A stretch of DNA of 64,000 nt from Pseudomonas sp. DTU12.3 (GCF_004124275.1 NZ_CP027218.1:5792501-5856500); one strand, 5' to 3'. Positions 16,604 to 25,500 are shown, counted from the stretch's first letter. Made by a program: numbers and translations. The notes: generated by a model not told the origin, from the sequence alone.

Positions 16604-18511
16604 ATGATCAAACAGACGTTGTTTGTACCGCTGGCCGGCTGCCTCCTCGCACTGGCCTGTGCCCAGGCGAATGCGGCACCCAATCCTTACTCGAATTTCG
16701 TGGTGTTTGGCGACAGCCTCAACGATGCCGGCACCTTCAGAGACACCGGCGGCCCGGCCGGTGCCACCCAGCGTTACACCAACCGCACCGGCCCGGTTTA
16801 CCTGGATGGCAGCGGCGAAGTACGTTCGCTGAACTCCACGCAATTACTCGGTGGACGACTGGGCTTCACCCCGGATCAGACAGCTTCATCGAGTTCGGCA
16901 GTGCGCGCCGAAAACGGTCAGCCCGACGGCAATAACTGGGCGGTTGGCGGTTATCGTACCGATCAGATCCTCGATTCGATTACTACACAATCCGCCACAG
17001 GCGAACGCACCCGCGCCGGCTACTTGCCATCGAACGGCTTCCGTGCCGACCCGAATGCGCTGTATTACATTTCCGGCGGCGGTAACGACTTCCTCCAGGG
17101 TCGCATTCTCAGCCTGCCGCAAGCCAATGCCGGCGCCGATCGCCTGGCCGACAGTGTGCAGGCGCTGCAAACCGCCGGCGCCAAATACGTGATGGTCTGG
17201 TTGCTGCCTGACGTCGGCCTGACTCCGGCGATCAATGGCACACCGCTGCAGTCGTTCAGCAGCCAGCTCGCCGCGCAATTCAACAGCCAGTTGGTGACAC
17301 GCCTGCAAGGCATCAACGCCGAAATCATTCCGTTGAACATTCCGGTACTGCTGTCGGAAGTGTTCGCCAATCCCGGGCGCTTTGGCCTGGCCACCGATCA
17401 GAATCTGACCGCGACCTGCTTCAGCGGCAGCAGTTGCCCGGAAAACGCCCGTTACGGCATCAACAGTGCGACCCCGGATCCGAGCAAGCTGATCTACAAC
17501 GACGGCGTGCACCCGACCGAAGCCGGCCAGAAACTGATCTCCGACTACGCCTATTCCCTGCTGGCGGCGCCATGGGAACTGACATTGCTGCCGGAAATGG
17601 CCCACGCCACCGTCCGCGCGCATCAGGATGAACTGCGCAGCCAATGGCAAGCCGATTGGGAAAACTGGCAAGCGGTTGGCCAATGGCGCGCGATCGTTTC
17701 CGCGGGTGGCCAGCATGTCGACGTCGACAGCCAAAGCAGCGGCGCCAGCGCCGATGGCAGCGGTTACAACCTCAACGTCGGCGGCAGCTATCGTCTCAAC
17801 GAGGCGTGGCGTGTCGGTGTGGCGGGCGGTTTCTACCGGCAGAACCTCGAGGCTGGTCATAACGATTCCGACTACAAACTCAACAGCTACATGGCCACCG
17901 CGTTCGCCCAGTTCCAGCAGAATCGCTGGTGGGCTGACATGGCGTTGACCGGCGGCAAACTCGAGTACGACAACCTCAAGCGCAAGTTTGATCTGGGCGT
18001 CAGCGAGGGTGCAGAGAAAGGCGATACCGACGGCAGCCTGTGGGCGTTCAGCACGCGTATCGGTTATGACATTGCCCAGCCGGGCAGCGAGTGGCACCTG
18101 TCGCCGTTCATCAGCGCCGACTACGCCAGCGTCGATGTCGACGGTTACTCGGAGAAAAGCAACCGCGCCACGGCGCTGACCTTTGACGACCAGACCCGCG
18201 ATTCGAAACGCCTCGGCCTCGGTTTGCAGGGCAAGTACAACTTCACTTCGCAAACCCAGGTGTATGGCGAGTACGCCCACGAACGTGAGTACGAGGATGA
18301 CGTGCAAAAGGTCAACATCGCACTCAATACCTTGCCGGCGAACGACTTCAAACTTGAGGGTTACACGCCGCAGAGCCATTTGAACCGGTTGAGTCTGGGC
18401 GTGAGCCACAAGCTCACTGCTGATCTGGCGCTGCGTGGCGGGTATACGTTCCGCAAGGATGATGACTTTACCCAGCAGGGTGTGAATGTTGGGGTGGTGC
18501 TGGATTTTTAA
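16604..18511 (+). CDS. estP: Autotransporter GDSL esterase (EstA/EstP type)
   Basis: Outer-membrane esterase with a surface-exposed catalytic domain. The 635-residue protein has a signal peptide ending near AQANA-AP (about residue 23), then an SGNH/GDSL hydrolase domain with GDSLNDAGTF (Ser), SGGGNDF (Asn block) and NDGVHPTEAGQ (Asp-x-x-His). From about residue 350 there is an autotransporter beta-barrel ending in the outer-membrane signature GVVLDF. The ATG at 16604 is preferred over a TTG at 16598. It lies between the two trp gene groups on the opposite strand and has its own terminator. Confidence 0.93.
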   Translation: MIKQTLFVPLAGCLLALACAQANAAPNPYSNFVVFGDSLNDAGTFRDTGGPAGATQRYTNRTGPVYLDGSGEVRSLNSTQLLGGRLGFTPDQTASSSSAVRAENGQPDGNNWAVGGYRTDQILDSITTQSATGERTRAGYLPSNGFRADPNALYYISGGGNDFLQGRILSLPQANAGADRLADSVQALQTAGAKYVMVWLLPDVGLTPAINGTPLQSFSSQLAAQFNSQLVTRLQGINAEIIPLNIPVLLSEVFANPGRFGLATDQNLTATCFSGSSCPENARYGINSATPDPSKLIYNDGVHPTEAGQKLISDYAYSLLAAPWELTLLPEMAHATVRAHQDELRSQWQADWENWQAVGQWRAIVSAGGQHVDVDSQSSGASADGSGYNLNVGGSYRLNEAWRVGVAGGFYRQNLEAGHNDSDYKLNSYMATAFAQFQQNRWWADMALTGGKLEYDNLKRKFDLGVSEGAEKGDTDGSLWAFSTRIGYDIAQPGSEWHLSPFISADYASVDVDGYSEKSNRATALTFDDQTRDSKRLGLGLQGKYNFTSQTQVYGEYAHEREYEDDVQKVNIALNTLPANDFKLEGYTPQSHLNRLSLGVSHKLTADLALRGGYTFRKDDDFTQQGVNVGVVLDF

Positions 18512-18516
18512 GCGGT

Positions 18517-18552
18517 AGATCGAAAGATCGCAGCCTGCGGCAACTCCTACAG
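18517..18552. repeat. REP half-element, 'gtaggagctgcc' family
   Basis: One arm (GATCGCAGCCTGCGGCAACTCCTAC) directly after the estP stop, without a nearby partner arm. Confidence 0.65.
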
Positions 18553-18570
18553 GGGTTGTTGCAGGTCATA

Positions 18571-18602
18571 AAAAAGCGGCGCCCTCACAGGCGCCGCTTT
18601 TT
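18571..18602. terminator. Rho-independent terminator after estP
   Basis: A 13-bp perfect stem (AAAAAGCGGCGCC / GGCGCCGCTTTTT) with a 6-nt loop and T run. The A run on the other side could also let it act on minus-strand transcripts from trpE. Confidence 0.92.
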
Positions 18603-18634
18603 ATGGATCATTTCTGGGGTGAGAGACATTAACC

Positions 18635-18767
18635 TGTGGCGAGGGGATTTATCCCCGTTGGGGTGCGAAGCAGCCCCTAAACCAAACACCGCGGTGTATC
18701 AGGCAAACCGCATGTAATGGTTTTACGACTGCTGCGCAGCCGAGCGGGGATAAATCCCCTCGCCACA
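18635..18767. repeat. Inverted repeat, 'tgtggcgaggggatttatcccc' family
   Basis: Two 21-22 bp arms (TGTGGCGAGGGGATTTATCC and its complement) face each other across about 90 bp. A further degenerate copy follows at about 18785-18825. This is an intergenic repeat common in fluorescent pseudomonads. Together with the terminator it fills the 320-bp gap between estP and trpE, and there is no gene in it. Confidence 0.75.
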
Positions 18768-18831
18768 ATGAATCCCACACCACAGATAAATCCCCTTACC
18801 ACACATGGCCTCTCCCACAGGGGATCGGTGG

Positions 18832-20310
18832 TCAGTCAGGGGTTTGTTCGGCCAGGGCGACGGCGCGGAACATCGCGCGGCGTTTGTTCAGGGTTTCTTC
18901 CCATTCCAGCGCCGGTACCGAGTCGGCGACGATGCCGCCACCGGCCTGAACGTGCAGTTCGCCGTTCTTGATCACCGCCGTGCGAATCGCAATCGCAGTG
19001 TCCATGTTGCCGTTCCAGGCGAAGTAACCGACCGCGCCGCCATACACACCACGCTTGACCGGTTCCAGTTCGTCGATGATTTCCATCGCACGAATCTTCG
19101 GCGCGCCGGACAAAGTGCCCGCCGGCAGAATCGCCCGCAGTGCGTCCATCGCCGTCAGCCCGGCCTTCAACTGGCCGGTGACGTTGGAGACGATGTGCAT
19201 CACGTTGGAATAACGCTCGATGACCATCTTCTCGGTGAGTTTCACCGAACCGATTTCCGATACGCGACCGGTGTCGTTACGACCCAGATCGATCAGCATC
19301 AAGTGCTCGGCGATTTCTTTGTCGTCCGACAGCAGATCTTCTTCCAGCGCCACATCGGCTTCTTCGGTCGCGCCGCGTGGGCGGGTGCCGGCAATCGGGC
19401 GCACAGTGATCAGGTTGTCTTCGACCCGCACCAGCACTTCCGGCGAACTGCCGACGACGTGGAAGTCGCCGAAGTTGAAGAAGTACATGTACGGCGTCGG
19501 GTTGAAGCAACGCAGCGCGCGGTACAGATCGATTGGCGCAGCCTTGAAGTCGATCGACATGCGCTGCGACGGCACGACCTGCATGCAGTCACCGGCGAGG
19601 ATGTATTCCTTGATGGTATCGACGGCTTTTTCGTAGTCGTCCTGAGTGAAACTCGAACGGAACACCGGATCAGCCGACTGCTGCTTGCTGAAATCCAGGC
19701 CACGGCGCGGGGTGATCGGCTGACGCAGTTTCTCCAGCAACGCCTGCAATTGCGCCTGACCTTGTGCGAAGGCATCGGCCTGCGCAGGGTCGGCCAGCAC
19801 GATCGCGTGCATTTTGCCGGCGAGGTTGTCGAACACCACGACGGCATCGGAAACCATCAGCAAAATGTCCGGCACACCCAAAGGATCCGGGTTCGGGCAC
19901 TTGCCCAGGCGCTTCTCGACATAACGCACGCAGTCGTAACCGAAGTAACCGACCAGGCCGCCGTTGAAACGCGGCAGGCCATCGATGGTCGGTACGTTGT
20001 AGCGTGCCTTGAAGGTTTCGACGAACGCCAGCGGATCTTCGACGTCGTGGCTTTCAGTCTCGACGCCATCAACGGTGATGCTGACGTGATGGTCGTGAAC
20101 GCGCATGACCGTGCGGCATGGCAGGCCGATGATCGAATAACGGCCCCATTTCTCACCGCCCTGCACCGATTCGAGCAGGTAGGAGTTGGGCTGGTCGGCC
20201 AGTTTCAGGTAGATCGACAGCGGCGTGTCGAAGTCGGCCAGGGTTTCGCAGGCCAACGGGATGCGGTTGTAGCCGTCAGCGGCCAAGCGCAGGAATTCTT
20301 CGCGGATCAT
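18832..20310 (-). CDS. trpE: Anthranilate synthase component I
   Basis: Converts chorismate to anthranilate with TrpG. The 492-residue protein has the N-terminal feedback-binding segment LLESVQGGEKWGRYSIIGL, in which LLES carries the tryptophan-binding serine, and the chorismate-utilising domain with RPIAGTRPRG, LIDLGRNDTGRV and AGTLSGAPKIRAMEII. An AGG-type ribosome site (GAGGCACCTT) precedes the ATG. It lies 72 bp after gph on the same strand, behind a Trp leader that overlaps gph. Confidence 0.97.
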   Translation of the reverse strand: MIREEFLRLAADGYNRIPLACETLADFDTPLSIYLKLADQPNSYLLESVQGGEKWGRYSIIGLPCRTVMRVHDHHVSITVDGVETESHDVEDPLAFVETFKARYNVPTIDGLPRFNGGLVGYFGYDCVRYVEKRLGKCPNPDPLGVPDILLMVSDAVVVFDNLAGKMHAIVLADPAQADAFAQGQAQLQALLEKLRQPITPRRGLDFSKQQSADPVFRSSFTQDDYEKAVDTIKEYILAGDCMQVVPSQRMSIDFKAAPIDLYRALRCFNPTPYMYFFNFGDFHVVGSSPEVLVRVEDNLITVRPIAGTRPRGATEEADVALEEDLLSDDKEIAEHLMLIDLGRNDTGRVSEIGSVKLTEKMVIERYSNVMHIVSNVTGQLKAGLTAMDALRAILPAGTLSGAPKIRAMEIIDELEPVKRGVYGGAVGYFAWNGNMDTAIAIRTAVIKNGELHVQAGGGIVADSVPALEWEETLNKRRAMFRAVALAEQTPD

Positions 20311-20357
20311 AAGGTGCCTCGTGGTGTGAGGGGCAAATCAGTCAGGTATGCAAACGT

Positions 20358-20371
20358 GCCGGCAGGCCGGC
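20358..20371 (-). promoter_or_regulatory. Leader hairpin of trpE
   Basis: A GCCGGC-CT-GCCGGC hairpin begins 10 nt after the leader/gph stop codon. The Trp-codon segment GCTGGCG can pair (one G-U) with CGCCGGC of the hairpin. The geometry matches the trpGDC leader. There is no T tract, and the downstream segment before the trpE ribosome site can form only a weak CCTC/GAGG stem. Confidence 0.5.
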
Positions 20372-20381
20372 GAGGAACAAG

Positions 20382-20450
20382 TCAGGCGCGCCAACGCCAG
20401 CGGGCCAGGGCCTTGATGACTTTCATCCAGAGTTTGCGAGTGACCACCAC
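20382..20450 (-). CDS. trpE leader peptide, nested in frame in gph
   Basis: The GTG at 20448-20450 opens a 22-codon reading frame ending in A-R-W-R-W-R-A-stop; a shorter start is the ATG at 20424-20426 (14 codons). Unlike a normal leader it lies in the same frame as gph and uses the gph stop codon, so ribosomes translating gph also read the Trp codons. The homologous trpGDC leader stands free of any gene, which argues that this frame is a real leader and not just the gph C terminus. Confidence 0.6.
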   Translation of the reverse strand: MVVTRKLWMKVIKALARWRWRA

Positions 20451-21200
20451 GATGGCGTTTCCAGAATGGGATTGAGAAGCGTCGGGCAACGTTATCTCAG
20501 CGGCCGTGACGAGGCAACCGGGAATTAGTTTGCGCAGATCGTCGATCACCAATGCCGGCGATTCCTCGGCAATTGGCCGGCCATGGTTGTAGCCATAACT
20601 CAGCGCCACGCATTTGACCCCCGCCGCTTTCGCCGCCAGTACATCGCTGCGCGAGTCGCCAACGAACAACGATTGCGAGGCGGGGATATTGGCCATTTTC
20701 ATCACGAAGAACAGCGCTGCCGGATCAGGCTTCTTCTGCGGCAAGGTATCGCCGCCGATGATCCACTTGAAATAGCGACCGATCTTCATCTGATCCAGCA
20801 GCGGCGCGACGAAGCGCTCCGGCTTGTTGGTGATCAGCGCCATGACCACACCCTGCTTTTGCAGCCACTTGAGGGTGTCGCGCACGCCGGGATAGACCAC
20901 GGTCAGCTCATGACTGGCGCCGTAAGCCTCCATGAACACTTCCAGCGCGTGCTCGGCCTCGACGTCATCCACCGTCGAATGATCGATGCCACCGGCCAAA
21001 GCGCGGCGCACCAATACCGGCGCGCCGTTGCCCACCCACTCGCGCACCGATTCGATGCCGGCAGGCTTGCGGCCGAGGGAGAGCAGCATGTTGTCCACCG
21101 CTGCTGCCAGGTCCGGAACCGAGTCGATCAGCGTGCCATCCAGATCGAACATCACCAGCCGAGGCAGTTTTCCCGGGAACAGCTGCTCAAACCCGCTCAT
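20382..21200 (-). CDS. gph: Phosphoglycolate phosphatase
   Basis: HAD-family hydrolase that removes 2-phosphoglycolate. The 272-residue protein has motif I (MFDLDGTLIDSVPDL), motif II (ALITNKPE) and motif III with the acidic residues (KPDPAALF, FVGDSRSDVLAAKAAG). The core ends near residue 235. The last 35 or so residues (LPDASQSHSGNA... to ARWRWRA) form a basic, Trp-containing tail that coincides with the trpE leader. It overlaps rpe by 4 bp. Confidence 0.95.
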   Translation of the reverse strand: MSGFEQLFPGKLPRLVMFDLDGTLIDSVPDLAAAVDNMLLSLGRKPAGIESVREWVGNGAPVLVRRALAGGIDHSTVDDVEAEHALEVFMEAYGASHELTVVYPGVRDTLKWLQKQGVVMALITNKPERFVAPLLDQMKIGRYFKWIIGGDTLPQKKPDPAALFFVMKMANIPASQSLFVGDSRSDVLAAKAAGVKCVALSYGYNHGRPIAEESPALVIDDLRKLIPGCLVTAAEITLPDASQSHSGNAIVVVTRKLWMKVIKALARWRWRA

Positions 21201-21871
21201 GGGCGAGCCAGCGCCAGTTCGGAACGCATCTTGTCGATGACTTCCTGATAGTTCGGCGCATTGAAGATTGCCGAGCCGGCGACAAAAGTGTCAGCGCCAG
21301 CCGCAGCGATTTCGCGGATGTTGTTGACGTTGACGCCGCCGTCGATTTCCAGACGGATGTCACGGCCCGAGGCATCGATGATCGCCCGCGCTTCGCGCAG
21401 TTTGTCGAGGGTGCCCGGAATGAATTTCTGCCCGCCGAAGCCTGGGTTGACGCTCATCAGCAAGACCATATCGACTTTGTCGATCACGTATTTGAGCACG
21501 TCCAGCGGGGTCGCCGGGTTGAACACCAGACCGGATTTGCAGCCGCCTTCACGGATCAGTTGCAGCGAACGATCGACGTGCAGCGTGGCTTCCGGGTGGA
21601 AGGTGATGTAGGTCGCGCCGGCTTCGATGAAGTCGCCGACGATACGGTCTACCGGGCTGACCATCAGGTGCGCGTCAATTGGCGCGGTGACGCCATACTT
21701 GCGCAACGCCGCGCAGACCATCGGGCCGATGGTCAGGTTCGGTACGTAGTGGTTGTCCATGACGTCGAAGTGAACGAAGTCGGCGCCAGCGGCGAGAACG
21801 TTGTCCACTTCCTCGCCGAGGCGGGCGAAGTCGGCGGAGAGAATCGACGGAGCAATTACGAAGGGCTGCAT
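21197..21871 (-). CDS. rpe: Ribulose-phosphate 3-epimerase
   Basis: Interconverts ribulose-5-phosphate and xylulose-5-phosphate. The 224-residue TIM barrel has SILSADFARLGEEV, the metal-binding VHFDVMDNHYVPN, the DAHLMVSP His and VNPGFGGQKF, and ends with the phosphate-binding DGGVNVNNI and AGSAIF. It is first in rpe-gph-trpE, with 4-bp overlap to gph. Confidence 0.97.
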   Translation of the reverse strand: MQPFVIAPSILSADFARLGEEVDNVLAAGADFVHFDVMDNHYVPNLTIGPMVCAALRKYGVTAPIDAHLMVSPVDRIVGDFIEAGATYITFHPEATLHVDRSLQLIREGGCKSGLVFNPATPLDVLKYVIDKVDMVLLMSVNPGFGGQKFIPGTLDKLREARAIIDASGRDIRLEIDGGVNVNNIREIAAAGADTFVAGSAIFNAPNYQEVIDKMRSELALARP

Positions 21872-21950
21872 GACGCACCTTTTCTGAGCTAAATCACGAT
21901 GGCGCGCATTGTAGCCTCATGCTTGAGCGCGCGCACCGTGACCGCGATGA

Positions 21951-23099
21951 TCAGTACGCCGCTCGGTAGATCTTCTCGATATCGACGGCGCTGAGTTTGC
22001 GCGGGTTATTGCGCATCAAGCGCTCGATCCCCGCGGCTTCCACCGCCATGGCCGGGATCGCCTCTTCCGGCACACCGAAACTGCGCAAACCGGCCGGAAT
22101 TTCCACCGCTGCACACAAATCGGTCATCGCCTGCACGGCTTTGTCCGCCGCCTCGGCTGCGCTCAGATGAGCAGTCTTTACGCCCATGGCTTCGGCAATA
22201 TCCTGCATGCGTTCGACACAGGCCATCTTGTTCCAGGTCATGACATACGGCAGCAACAAGGCATTACTGACGCCATGGGCAATGTTGAAACGCCCGCCCA
22301 GCGGATACGCCAGCGCATGCACCGCGCCGACCCCGGCATTACCAAACGCCATGCCGGCCATCAAACTGGCGGTGGCCATGTCTTCGCGGGCTTGCAGGTT
22401 GGCGCCATTGGCGTAAGCCTTGGGCAGGGCTTTGGCGATAAGTTTTATCGCGCCAATGGCCAGGGAGTCGGTGATCGGCGAGGCGTTCACCGACAGATAG
22501 GATTCGATGGCGTGCACCAACGCGTCGACGCCACTGGCGGCGGTAACGCTGCGTGGGCAGGTCAGGGTCATCTGTGGGCTGACCAGCGCGACGTCCGGTA
22601 ATAGAAAGTCGCTGACGATGCCTTTCTTCAGTTGTGCGACTTTGTCCGAGAGGATCGCCACGTTGGTGACTTCGGAACCGGTGCCGGCGGTGGTCGGGAT
22701 GGCGATCAGCGGCGGGCCTTTGCGCGGCACCTGGTCGACGCCGAACAGATCCTCCAGCGCACCGTGATATCCGGCGTAGGCCGCAACACTTTTGGCGATG
22801 TCGATGGCGCTGCCGCCACCGAGGCCGATCAAGCCGTCATGCCCGCCTTCGCGGTACACACGCATGCAATCCTCGACGATGGCGATTTCCGGGTCGGGCA
22901 GCACGCGGTCGAAAATCTCGTAGTCACGCCCACCGAGTTGCACCAGCGCCAGCTCGACCGTGCCGGATTTGACCAGCGCTGCGTCGGTGACGATCAATGG
23001 GTTGTCGATGTCGAGGCGCGTGAGTTCGGCGGCCAGTTGTTCGATGGCGCCGGCACCGGTGATCAGTTTGTGAGCGATTTTGAACTGGGAAAGACTCAT
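21951..23099 (-). CDS. Iron-containing alcohol dehydrogenase
   Basis: NAD-dependent group III alcohol dehydrogenase of 382 residues. The NAD-binding GLGGGSAIDIAKSVA and the metal-binding histidines in GVGAVHALAYPLGGRFNIAHGVSNA are present, as is PTTAGTGSEVTNVA. The start at 23099 (MSLSQFKIAHKLITG) is the family start. Substrate specificity is unknown; the closest recognisable types are YiaY and ErcA. It is placed between agtD and rpe, where PAO1 has no such gene as I recall, so it may be a lineage-specific insertion. Confidence 0.88.
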   Translation of the reverse strand: MSLSQFKIAHKLITGAGAIEQLAAELTRLDIDNPLIVTDAALVKSGTVELALVQLGGRDYEIFDRVLPDPEIAIVEDCMRVYREGGHDGLIGLGGGSAIDIAKSVAAYAGYHGALEDLFGVDQVPRKGPPLIAIPTTAGTGSEVTNVAILSDKVAQLKKGIVSDFLLPDVALVSPQMTLTCPRSVTAASGVDALVHAIESYLSVNASPITDSLAIGAIKLIAKALPKAYANGANLQAREDMATASLMAGMAFGNAGVGAVHALAYPLGGRFNIAHGVSNALLLPYVMTWNKMACVERMQDIAEAMGVKTAHLSAAEAADKAVQAMTDLCAAVEIPAGLRSFGVPEEAIPAMAVEAAGIERLMRNNPRKLSAVDIEKIYRAAY

Positions 23100-23206
23100 C
23101 GTGCGCAGCCTCTTATAGATGTGGGAGCTGGGCACAAGATTAGCTGGGGATTTGGGGTTGTCTGCTATTCAGGTGGTGAATGACCCATTGAGGGCAAGAG
23201 CAAGAG

Positions 23207-23366
23207 CCCCTCACCCTAGCCCTCTCCCCGAGGGAGAGGGGACTGACCGAGTTGTACTCTCGCAATACGCCGACCTGAATTATCGAGTCGAACTCAGGTT
23301 TTGAAAACCATAAAGATCTGCTCCCTTTCCCCCTCTCCCCCATGGGGGAGAGGGCTGGGGTGAGGA
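23207..23366. repeat. Inverted repeat, 'ccctcacc..agccctctcccc' family
   Basis: The left arm (23207-23241) and right arm (about 23325-23366) are inverted copies of a CCCTCACCCTAGCCCTCTCC-type sequence. Each also contains its own smaller palindrome (CTCTCCCCgaggGAGAGGGG and CTCTCCCCCatgGGGGAGAG). About 85 bp of unrelated sequence lies between. The structure resembles a miniature inverted-repeat element and occupies the gap between agtD and the alcohol dehydrogenase gene. Confidence 0.7.
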
Positions 23367-23387
23367 GGTAAGCTCTTGATCTGGACC

Positions 23388-24212
23388 TTAAATCTGAGCG
23401 GTGCGCAGTTTTTCGCTACGGCCGCGTAGCCATTCCAGGGTCAGCAGCAGGATCACGGAGAAGGCAATCAGCAAAGTAGCCGCCGCAGCAATCGTCGGAC
23501 TGAGGTTTTCGCGAATCCCGCTGAACATTTGCCGGGGCAATGTCGCCTGCTCGGGACCTGCGAGAAACAGCGTCACCACCACTTCATCAAACGAAGTCGC
23601 AAACGCAAACAGCGCGCCGGAAATCACCCCCGGCGCAATCAGCGGCAAGGTCACCCGACGGAACGCCGTCAGCGGTGAAGCACCGAGACTCGCGGCAGCC
23701 CGCACCAGGTTGTGGTTAAAGCCCTGCAACGTCGCCGACACCGTGATGATCACAAACGGCACACCCAACACCGCGTGCACCACAATCAACGAGAAGAAGC
23801 TGTTGCCCAATCCCAACGGGGCGAAGAACAGATAACTCGCCACACCGATGATCACCACCGGCACCACCATCGGCGAAATGACCAGCGCCATCACCAGCGC
23901 TTTACCGGGAAAGTCACCGCGCGTCAGACCAATCGCCGCCAGCGTACCGAAGACCATCGCCAGCACCGTCGCCGCCGGGGCAACGATGATGCTGTTCTTC
24001 AGTGCACGCATCCATTCCGCCGAGGCAAAAAAGTCCTGGTACCAGTGCAGCGAAAAGCCTTGCAGCGGATACACGAGGAAACTGCCCGAGTTGAACGACA
24101 GCGGGATAATCACCAGCACCGGCAGAATCAGGAACAGCAGGATCAAGCCGCAGAGGATCCGCAAGCTGTAGAACCACACCCGTTCGATGGGTGACATGTA
24201 AGGACTCAGCAT
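23388..24212 (-). CDS. agtD: ABC transporter permease AgtD-like
   Basis: Inner-membrane permease of the polyamine/opine/putrescine type, 274 residues, six predicted helices, first at LCGLILLFLILPVLVIIPLSF. The EAA loop that contacts the ATPase is EAA-like RAAASLGASPLTAFRRVTLPLI. It is last in the four-gene transporter operon and equivalent in position and type to PAO1 PA0606. AAGGGG precedes the ATG. Confidence 0.85.
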   Translation of the reverse strand: MLSPYMSPIERVWFYSLRILCGLILLFLILPVLVIIPLSFNSGSFLVYPLQGFSLHWYQDFFASAEWMRALKNSIIVAPAATVLAMVFGTLAAIGLTRGDFPGKALVMALVISPMVVPVVIIGVASYLFFAPLGLGNSFFSLIVVHAVLGVPFVIITVSATLQGFNHNLVRAAASLGASPLTAFRRVTLPLIAPGVISGALFAFATSFDEVVVTLFLAGPEQATLPRQMFSGIRENLSPTIAAAATLLIAFSVILLLTLEWLRGRSEKLRTAQI

Positions 24213-24224
24213 CTCGAATTCCCC

Positions 24225-25472
24225 TTAGCTCAGGCGCAGGCGACTGGCGCCGACCAGCCAGCTGTAAATCAGATAAAGCACCACGGTCGCCAGCAGCAAC
24301 AGCCCGCCCAGTGCGGTGGCCATGCCCCAGTTGATGCTGGTGTTGGTGTAGAAGGCAACGAAGTAACTGACCATTTGATCGTTGGGGCTGCCGAGCAGCG
24401 CCGGGGTGATGTAGTAGCCAATGGCAAGGATGAACACCAGCAGGCAACCGGCGCCGACACCGGCATAGGTCTGCGGGAAGTACACCCGCCAGAAACTGGC
24501 GAACGGATGGCAACCGAGGGAAATCGCCGCGCGCATGTAGGTTGGCGAGATGCCTTTCATCACGCTGTAGATCGGCAGGATCATGAACGGCAGCAGGATG
24601 TGCACCATCGAGATGTACACACCGGTGCGGTTGAACACCAGTTCCAGCGGTTTATCGATGATGCCCATGGCCATCAGGCCACTGTTGATCAGACCGCCCG
24701 ATTGCAGGAGCACGATCCACGCGGCGACGCGCACCAGAATCGAGGTCCAGAACGGCAACAGCACCAGAATCATCAGCAGATTGCTTTGGCGCGAGGGCAG
24801 GTTCGCCAGCAGGTACGCCAGTGGATAAGCGAGTAGCAGGCAGATCACGGTGATGATGAGGCCCATCCAGAACGTGCGGGCGAAGATGTCGAGATAGATC
24901 GCCTGATCCGGAGTGGCCGGGGCGATTTCGCCGAGGTCGTCGATACGGTGATCGACCGCTGCCAGCAGGTAATACGGGGTGATGCTGCTGGTGTTGCGTT
25001 TGACCGCTTGCCAGTAGGCCGGGTCGCCCCAACGTTCGTCGAGACCTTCCAGGGCTTCTTTATAAGAGGCCGGTTCGCTGGCGAAGGGCAGCGCCCGGGC
25101 GGTTTTGGTCAGCAGGCTGCGATAGCCGGCCAACTCCATGTTCAAGCGCTTGGACAGATCGCCCAGCGTCTGGTTTTTGCGTGCTTCGGCGAGGTCTTCG
25201 CCGGCGGCTTTGTAGACCGGTTCAGCGGGCAGGCCGCGACCGTCCCAACTGGCGATGGCCGCCACGGTGCGCGGCATGCCGCCGACCACTTCGGGGTTGC
25301 CGACGCTTTTGTAGAGCAGCGCCACGATCGGCACCAGAAACACCAGCAGCAGAAACAGCACCAACGGCGCGATCAGCGCTTGAGCCTTCCAGCGGTTGAC
25401 CCGCTCGGCGCGCTTGAGCTTCTGCTTCAAGGTGGGGCTGTTGCCCTCGTTCAGGGGAACGGCGATGGCCAT
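24225..25472 (-). CDS. agtC: ABC transporter permease AgtC-like, with large periplasmic insert
   Basis: PotB-type permease of 415 residues, longer than the usual 280-310. After the first helix (LIAPLVLFLLLVFLVPIVALLYKSV) there is a hydrophilic stretch of about 130 residues (PEVVGGMPRTVAAIASW... to ...IYLDIF) before the remaining helices. The EAA-like loop is RAAISLGCHPFASFWRVYFPQ. The start at 25472 (MAIAVPLNEG) is chosen over a frame opening at 25517. The large insert may contact the binding protein. Confidence 0.85.
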   Translation of the reverse strand: MAIAVPLNEGNSPTLKQKLKRAERVNRWKAQALIAPLVLFLLLVFLVPIVALLYKSVGNPEVVGGMPRTVAAIASWDGRGLPAEPVYKAAGEDLAEARKNQTLGDLSKRLNMELAGYRSLLTKTARALPFASEPASYKEALEGLDERWGDPAYWQAVKRNTSSITPYYLLAAVDHRIDDLGEIAPATPDQAIYLDIFARTFWMGLIITVICLLLAYPLAYLLANLPSRQSNLLMILVLLPFWTSILVRVAAWIVLLQSGGLINSGLMAMGIIDKPLELVFNRTGVYISMVHILLPFMILPIYSVMKGISPTYMRAAISLGCHPFASFWRVYFPQTYAGVGAGCLLVFILAIGYYITPALLGSPNDQMVSYFVAFYTNTSINWGMATALGGLLLLATVVLYLIYSWLVGASRLRLS

Positions 25473-25500
25473 GACGTACTCCGCAAATCTTTGATCGTTA

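Noticed and set aside
16886..18409. 507-codon open frame antisense to estP
   Set aside because: It lies fully inside estP on the opposite strand, has no recognisable domain, and arises from GC-biased codon use. The sense frame has a signal peptide, GDSL motifs and a beta-barrel.
18805..20475. 556-codon plus-strand frame antisense to trpE
   Set aside because: Shadow of trpE and the gph end; no domain or ribosome site.
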